From: JBBKWH01 sp037968855
GTDB lineage: Bacteria; Pseudomonadota; Gammaproteobacteria; Pseudomonadales; Moraxellaceae
DNA length: 10,288 nucleotides
Direction: 5' to 3'
NCBI GenBank assembly: GCA_037968855.1
Contig: JBBKWH010000082.1
Span: forward strand, 1 to 10,288
In this document: piece by piece, positions 6,221 through 10,288 of the stretch
How the letters are laid out: each line of letters opens with the position of its first letter
How positions within the stretch are numbered: the stretch's first letter is position 1
Made by a program: the position numbers and the translations under genes
The notes under the pieces: model-generated
Told to the model about the DNA's origin: nothing
Database searches by the model: none
What the model saw: the letters and a program-made list of their open reading frames with translations, nothing else

Positions 6221-6331
6221 CCGCTGTCATTCATCAGTCTATACACCATAGCACGATGGATAGCAGCGGTATCAAATGTCTGTGCCGTGCCCGATAGCGT
6301 GCTACTCACACAGTCACCCATGACAGGCACA
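6221..6331 (+). repeat. Cluster of mutually exclusive inverted repeats ahead of pssA
   Basis: The 193-bp gap before pssA holds CCGCTG/CAGCGG (6221-6226 and 6264-6269), TAGCACG/CGTGCTA (6249-6255 and 6298-6304) and TGTGCC/GGCACA (6281-6286 and 6326-6331). Each pair crosses the next, so adjacent stems cannot form together. Arms of 6-7 bases at this spacing also occur by chance. No reliable promoter is seen. Confidence 0.3.
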
Positions 6332-6384
6332 ATCTGTTTCAGCTACAACATCAACCACAGTTATACCTATGAGGACTGAGGTCT

Positions 6385-7212
6385 ATGACAACGCCATCTG
6401 ATCAACAGCCGGTAGACGATCGCCTAAATGAAGACGAGCATGACGGTTTAACCTTCGAAATCGTCGAAGAAGAGCAAACTCAAGAAGGACAAGTGCGCAG
6501 TCGCGGCATTTACCTGATTCCCAACTCGATCACGACGGCTGCATTGCTATCAGGTTTTTACTCAATTATTGCCAGCACTAATGGCAATTATCTTAAAGCC
6601 ATTGCTGCAATTTTTTTGGCCGCCTTGCTTGATGGTCTTGATGGACGTGCTGCACGCATGCTGAATGCGCAAAGTCCATTTGGCGAGCAGTTTGACTCGC
6701 TGTCAGACATGCTGTCTTTTGGTGTGGCACCCGCTATTTTGATTTATAGCTGGGCATTAGCCCCATTTGGTCGTTTGGGTATGGCCTGTGCTTTTATCTT
6801 TACTGCCTGTGCCGCATTTCGTTTGGCTCGATTTAACGTACAGATTGCTGTGGTCAGCAAAAAGTATTTTGTCGGACTGGCCAGTCCACTTGCTGCGATC
6901 TTGGTGGCCAGTGGGGTCTGGGTTGGCGTCGATAATCCAGACTATATTGATATTAGTCAGATCCAATTTGCCGTTGCTTATGCAGCGTTAGTTGTGATCG
7001 GTGGAATGCTCATGATCAGCAATGTGCGTTATTTCTCATTCAAAGAATTTGACCGCAAGCGCGTGCCATTCATGATGATGATCCCAATTGTCTTGGCGAT
7101 GGTTGCCGTCACCTATAACTTTCCGGTCGGCTTGTTTGTCGCTGGTGTCATTTACGCATTATCTGGTCTATGGACCACCATGCGGATGCGCAGCCAACGC
7201 CATACCGCATAA
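6385..7212 (+). CDS. pssA: CDP-diacylglycerol-serine O-phosphatidyltransferase
   Basis: This 275-residue inner-membrane enzyme makes phosphatidylserine from CDP-diacylglycerol and L-serine, the committed step to phosphatidylethanolamine. The CDP-alcohol phosphotransferase signature D-x2-D-G-x2-A-R-x8-G-x3-D-x3-D is complete at residues 83-108, with all four metal-binding aspartates (83, 86, 104, 108). Several hydrophobic helices follow to the C-terminus, consistent with the type II (multi-spanning, Bacillus-like) synthase, not the peripheral E. coli type. Residues 1-36 form an acidic, probably disordered cytoplasmic extension rich in Glu and Asp, which is longer than in many relatives. Two ribosome-site-like elements (GAGGA 6371-6375 and GAGG 6378-6381) precede ATG 6385. 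The gene runs in the same direction as rlmJ, 193 bp downstream, and is followed by msrP after 95 bp. Confidence 0.95.
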   Translation: MTTPSDQQPVDDRLNEDEHDGLTFEIVEEEQTQEGQVRSRGIYLIPNSITTAALLSGFYSIIASTNGNYLKAIAAIFLAALLDGLDGRAARMLNAQSPFGEQFDSLSDMLSFGVAPAILIYSWALAPFGRLGMACAFIFTACAAFRLARFNVQIAVVSKKYFVGLASPLAAILVASGVWVGVDNPDYIDISQIQFAVAYAALVVIGGMLMISNVRYFSFKEFDRKRVPFMMMIPIVLAMVAVTYNFPVGLFVAGVIYALSGLWTTMRMRSQRHTA

Positions 7213-7230
7213 GCCAACAAAAAATCACAG

Positions 7231-7253
7231 GGATGCTGTAATAAGCAGCATCC
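7231..7253 (+). repeat. Perfect 8-bp hairpin between pssA and msrP
   Basis: GGATGCTG (7231-7238) pairs with CAGCATCC (7246-7253) around a 7-base loop. No T run follows (the next bases are AAATGC), so it is not a standard terminator. It could lower read-through, stabilise the pssA message end or act in processing between the two genes. Confidence 0.5.
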
Positions 7254-7307
7254 AAATGCATCTAAGCTCTCGTATAGAAGAGGAAACCCTTTTCATAGGA
7301 GCTTAAG

Positions 7308-8309
7308 ATGTTTATTCAGCGCAAAGCCGATATCCCGTCCAGCGAGGTCACACCAGAATCTACATGGCTAAATCGCCGTCAACTGATGCAAGGGACTGCT
7401 GCAGTGGGTGCAGGTCTTATCTTGCCGCCAAGCATGGCGCATGCAGCTCCTGCATATCAACGAATCGCCGAACGACCCGATGCACCAGCCTATCTCAAGG
7501 CCAAAGTCGCGGCACGACAAGTTGCCAGTAGTAATCCAACAGGGGAGGCGCTCACTCCCTATGAGTCAGTCACCACCTACAATAACTTCTACGAATTTGG
7601 CACCAGCAAAACCGATCCGGCCGAAAACGCAGGCACCATCAAGGTTGATCCATGGACCGTCAAAGTCGATGGACTCTGTGATGCAGGCGGTACGTTTAGC
7701 CTAGAAGATATTTTAAAGCCACATACGCTAGAAGACCGGATCTATCGTTTTCGCTGTGTCGAAGCATGGTCAATGGTCGTGCCTTGGCTGGGTTTTTCGC
7801 TGGCCGATCTGATCAAGCGCTTTAAACCACAATCTAGCGCACGTTTTATTCAGTTCACCACTCTCAAAGACACCAAGCAATTTCCCTATCAAAAATATGC
7901 TTCACTTGATTGGCCATATGTCGAAGCCTTGCGTATGGACGAAGCGCTTCATCCACTGGCACTGATGGCGGTGGGTTTATATGGACGGGCGCTACCGGAT
8001 CAAAACGGCGCACCGCTACGACTGATCGTGCCTTGGAAATACGGCTTTAAATCCATCAAATCCATCGTGCGGATCACCTTTACCGACAAAGCACCCGTTA
8101 CCACATGGCTGGGTATGGCCCCAGACGAATACGGCTTTTATGCCAATGTCAATCCCGCCGTTGACCATCCACGTTGGAGCCAAGCCCGCGAGCGCCGACT
8201 ACCGATTAGCCTGTTTAGCCCTAACTGGAAGCCAACGTTGCCGTTCAACGGCTATGCCAATGACGTCGCCGCGCTTTACAAAGGCATGGATCTCAAACGT
8301 TTCTACTAG
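7308..8309 (+). CDS. msrP: Protein-methionine-sulfoxide reductase catalytic subunit MsrP (YedY)
   Basis: This 333-residue periplasmic molybdoenzyme repairs methionine sulfoxide in envelope proteins, taking electrons from MsrQ. The N-terminus is a Tat signal: the twin-arginine NRRQLM at 22-27, a hydrophobic core, and a likely cleavage site after AHA (44-46). This agrees with export of a folded, cofactor-loaded protein. The sulfite-oxidase-type molybdopterin domain follows; Cys150 in FRCVEAWSM is the expected molybdenum ligand. The conserved PWKYGFKSIKSI stretch and the C-terminal PTLPFNGY-x-NDVA segment are typical of YedY. Length matches the E. coli protein closely. AGGAG at 7297-7301, 6 bases from ATG 7308, is a very good ribosome site. 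The gene is followed after 38 bp by msrQ in one operon. Confidence 0.96.
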   Translation: MFIQRKADIPSSEVTPESTWLNRRQLMQGTAAVGAGLILPPSMAHAAPAYQRIAERPDAPAYLKAKVAARQVASSNPTGEALTPYESVTTYNNFYEFGTSKTDPAENAGTIKVDPWTVKVDGLCDAGGTFSLEDILKPHTLEDRIYRFRCVEAWSMVVPWLGFSLADLIKRFKPQSSARFIQFTTLKDTKQFPYQKYASLDWPYVEALRMDEALHPLALMAVGLYGRALPDQNGAPLRLIVPWKYGFKSIKSIVRITFTDKAPVTTWLGMAPDEYGFYANVNPAVDHPRWSQARERRLPISLFSPNWKPTLPFNGYANDVAALYKGMDLKRFY

Positions 8310-8347
8310 AGCTAGAGCGATGCTCAAAAAAGACAGGCGCAATCAAC

Positions 8348-8965
8348 ATGACCAGCACCATCAAACCCATCGAAATCGCCCGCAAGTTTAAGCCTGTCGT
8401 ATTTATCCTGTTGCTATTGCCAGCATTATGGATGATCTACCAAGCACTGATTGCACCTGCCTTACTGGGGCCAGATCCTGCCAAGTCACTGGTCGATCAA
8501 AGTGGTCTTTGGGCGATTCGGGCCATTTTGTTGTCTTTAGCCATGACCCCGTTACGTCTACTGACCAAACAAACATGGTGGATTCTGTATCGACGCATGA
8601 CCGGACTGTATGCCTTCTTTTATGCGTTGATCCACTTCCTCATCTATAGCCTCTTATTGTTAGGCGCAGACCTCAGCCGTATTGGAGAAGAGCTAACACG
8701 GCGGCCCTACATTATTGTGGGCATGATTGCCCTGATTTTTTACATCCCTCTAGCCATTACGTCTACGCATGCGTGGCAACGTCGACTCAAGCGCAATTGG
8801 GCGCGTTTGCATCAACTGGTCTATGTCATCGGTATCCTTGCGGTTGTCCACATGACATGGCTGAAAAAAGTCGGTCTATATGACACATGGCCGTATGCCC
8901 TAATCTTGGTGTTTTTGCTTGGCATCCGCATCGTGGATCGAATTCGTAAAAAATACGCCAAATAA
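8348..8965 (+). CDS. msrQ: Haem-binding membrane subunit MsrQ (YedZ)
   Basis: This 205-residue inner-membrane protein of the ferric-reductase-like family passes electrons from the respiratory chain or flavin reductase to MsrP. Six hydrophobic segments are visible, at about 17-36, 53-68, 83-105, 121-137, 156-170 and 181-196. Histidines that could bind haem are His96 (in the third helix), His141, His155 and His168, the last two 13 residues apart in one helix. Conserved landmarks include the GLWAIRAILLSLAMTPLR stretch, the RRMTGLYAF motif and the RLHQLVY motif. Length fits the family. The ribosome site (AGACAGG, about 11 bases from ATG 8348) is weak, so translation may partly depend on msrP. No clear intrinsic terminator follows before the rRNA promoter region. 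Confidence 0.95.
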   Translation: MTSTIKPIEIARKFKPVVFILLLLPALWMIYQALIAPALLGPDPAKSLVDQSGLWAIRAILLSLAMTPLRLLTKQTWWILYRRMTGLYAFFYALIHFLIYSLLLLGADLSRIGEELTRRPYIIVGMIALIFYIPLAITSTHAWQRRLKRNWARLHQLVYVIGILAVVHMTWLKKVGLYDTWPYALILVFLLGIRIVDRIRKKYAK

Positions 8966-9009
8966 GCCTTTTTAATAAAAACAAATATTTAGTCTGTGTT
9001 ACAGTGAAG

Positions 9010-9031
9010 CTGTTGGTTATAAAATCAACAG
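9010..9031. repeat. Inverted repeat upstream of the first rRNA promoter
   Basis: CTGTTG (9010-9015) pairs with CAACAG (9026-9031) around an A/T-rich 10-base centre. It lies about 30 bases before the -35 element of the first rRNA promoter, where activators such as Fis bind in other species. The function here is not known. Confidence 0.35.
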
Positions 9032-9057
9032 TCATGCGCTCACAGGTAATAAACTTG

Positions 9058-9085
9058 TTGACCTGCTGTGAGAACTGTATAGAAT
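9058..9085 (+). promoter_or_regulatory. rRNA promoter 1 (sigma70)
   Basis: TTGACC at 9058-9063 and TAGAAT at 9080-9085 are separated by 16 bp. The -10 region GTATAGAAT is identical to that of the second promoter 205 bases downstream. Initiation would be expected near 9092. Confidence 0.75.
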
Positions 9086-9118
9086 ACGCCACACAGAGAC
9101 GCACTGATGGGCTAAAAA

Positions 9119-9133
9119 CTGTAGTAAATACAG
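9119..9133 (+). other. Small hairpin after promoter 1
   Basis: CTGTA (9119-9123) pairs with TACAG (9129-9133) around a GTAAA loop, in RNA made from promoter 1. It has no T run and so is not a terminator. Confidence 0.35.
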
Positions 9134-9158
9134 CGAGTTAAGCGAGTGGTGTGAATCT

Positions 9159-9176
9159 AGGCTTAGCGATAAGCCT
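9159..9176 (+). other. GNRA-capped hairpin between the two rRNA promoters
   Basis: AGGCTTA (9159-9165) pairs perfectly with TAAGCCT (9170-9176), closed by GCGA, a GNRA tetraloop. Such loops are stable and recognisable by RNA or protein partners. It would be present only in transcripts from promoter 1. Confidence 0.55.
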
Positions 9177-9262
9177 GACTGAACTAAAGCTTGGATCGTT
9201 TGGTTTACATTCTTCGGATTTGATCCTTAGAATTATCACCAAAAGAAACATGAAATAAACAG

Positions 9263-9290
9263 TTGACACGGTGTTAAATTCGTATAGAAT
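9263..9290 (+). promoter_or_regulatory. rRNA promoter 2 (sigma70), nearest to 16S
   Basis: A consensus TTGACA at 9263-9268 and TAGAAT at 9285-9290 are separated by 16 bp. A G/C-containing stretch (GGCTC) follows the -10, as is common at stringently controlled rRNA promoters. Initiation is expected near 9297, giving a leader of about 230 bases before mature 16S. Confidence 0.85.
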
Positions 9291-9307
9291 GGCTCACCTA
9301 CCGCGAC

Positions 9308-9321
9308 GAACCACTCAGAGA
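9308..9321 (+). repeat. Leader direct repeat, copy 1
   Basis: GAACCACTCAGAGA occurs here and again at 9451-9464. In this copy CTCA (9314-9317) can pair with TGAG (9322-9325) around a GAGA tetraloop of the GNRA type. The surrounding GACGA (9305-9309) and TCGTC (9332-9336) could close an outer stem, so this may be the boxB-like hairpin of the leader. Confidence 0.7.
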
Positions 9322-9372
9322 TGAGATGAGGTCGTCAAGGTAAGAGTAGAAGGCGACGAGCTTTCACTCAAA

Positions 9373-9405
9373 TCTTTAAGAACTTGTGAAGAACAACTTG
9401 TGTGG
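9373..9405 (+). promoter_or_regulatory. boxA/boxC-like antitermination signal of the rRNA leader
   Basis: TCTTTAAGAAC at 9373-9383 resembles boxA, the NusB/NusE site (E. coli core GCTCTTTAACAA). About 15 bases later TTGTGTGG (9398-9405) resembles boxC. Order and distance from 16S fit rrn leaders, in which this element keeps RNA polymerase from Rho termination. Confidence 0.65.
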
Positions 9406-9420
9406 ATTTTTGCTGGTTAC

Positions 9421-9439
9421 GATGAAAAACATTTTCATC
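9421..9439 (+). other. A/T-rich hairpin in the rRNA leader
   Basis: GATGAAAA (9421-9428) pairs perfectly with TTTTCATC (9432-9439) around a 3-base loop. It lies between the boxA-like site and the second direct repeat and probably takes part in leader folding or processing. Confidence 0.6.
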
Positions 9440-9450
9440 TTGATTAGTGA

Positions 9451-9464
9451 GAACCACTCAGAGA
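9451..9464 (+). repeat. Leader direct repeat, copy 2
   Basis: This is the second exact copy of the 14-base motif at 9308-9321. Here ACTCA (9456-9460) can pair with TGAGT about 8 bases downstream. The motif is thus hairpin-forming in both places, with different partners. Confidence 0.7.
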
Positions 9465-9529
9465 AATTTGAGTAATTTTGCTAGACAAGATGAGCCAAGC
9501 TTGGTGACCTTAAGTCACTATGAAACATT

Positions 9530-10288
<759 letters not shown>

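Larger units (their letters stand above)
8966..9529 (+). other. rRNA operon promoter and leader region (non-coding)
   Basis: This 564-bp stretch has no credible protein gene. It begins A/T-rich (8966-8990), which could serve as an UP element or spacer. Tandem promoters follow at 9058-9085 and 9263-9290, with a GNRA hairpin between them. The transcribed leader of about 230 bases has a duplicated 14-nt motif, boxA- and boxC-like signals and an A/T-rich hairpin before mature 16S rRNA. Its layout is that of a gammaproteobacterial rrn control region. Confidence 0.85.

Noticed and set aside
6136..6330. Minus-strand 64-codon frame in the rlmJ-pssA gap
   Set aside because: It overlaps the end of rlmJ, and the product has no domain-like features or good ribosome site.
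8320..8391. A 23-codon basic, His/Gln-rich frame starting before msrQ and overlapping its start
   Set aside because: It has only a weak GAG-type ribosome site, and its composition looks like an out-of-frame reading of msrQ; nothing supports translation.
9018..9023. TATAAA as the -10 of a third rRNA promoter
   Set aside because: There is no -35-like hexamer at 15-19 bases upstream, and the site lies in the centre of an inverted repeat.
8826..9104. Minus-strand frame of 92 codons over the msrQ end and the rRNA promoter
   Set aside because: It overlaps a certain gene and an evident promoter, and its product resembles nothing.

Overview
The window looks like a chromosomal segment of a Gammaproteobacterium of the Moraxellaceae, related to Acinetobacter but apparently not a typical Acinetobacter. 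The best evidence is the 5' half of a 16S rRNA gene at the right end. Its conserved blocks match Acinetobacter-type 16S closely, while its variable helices differ. Gene content agrees (groL, rlmJ, pssA, msrPQ). No insertion sequence, phage gene, integrase, tRNA or CRISPR array is visible, and base composition looks even, so this reads as core chromosome rather than an island.

Left part (1-3510): the last codons of groL (the Gly-Gly-Met tail) and a strong intrinsic terminator are followed by five plus-strand genes. These are a Nudix hydrolase, a small cysteine-rich YidD-like protein, a DUF4112 membrane protein, an unrecognised 225-residue protein and a Gtt1-like glutathione S-transferase. Middle part (3475-5254): a perfect 13-bp inverted repeat with A/T flanks acts as a shared terminator between the transferase and three minus-strand genes. 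In their transcriptional order these are a prolyl-hydroxylase-type 2-oxoglutarate/Fe(II) oxygenase, a DUF2177 membrane protein and a soluble TPR-like protein that looks translationally coupled to DUF2177. Right part (5334-8965): rlmJ (23S rRNA m6A2030 methyltransferase) is divergent from the oxygenase and is followed by pssA (phosphatidylserine synthase), msrP and msrQ. The last two are the periplasmic methionine-sulfoxide reductase and its haem membrane partner, and they form an operon.

End (8966-10288): a 564-bp non-coding region carries two near-identical tandem sigma70 promoters, a GNRA-capped hairpin between them, and a leader with a repeated 14-nt motif and boxA/boxC-like antitermination signals. 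It leads into 16S rRNA, which is cut by the window edge.

Two functional themes recur. One is protein repair and quality control (GroEL, MsrPQ, GST). The other is the translation apparatus (rRNA, RlmJ, and possibly the oxygenase, whose closest characterised bacterial relative hydroxylates EF-Tu). I found no convincing new multi-gene system. The points most worth a second look are the EGLN/PHD-like oxygenase, the orphan cysteine-rich YidD relative, the rRNA leader architecture, and the start region of rlmJ.
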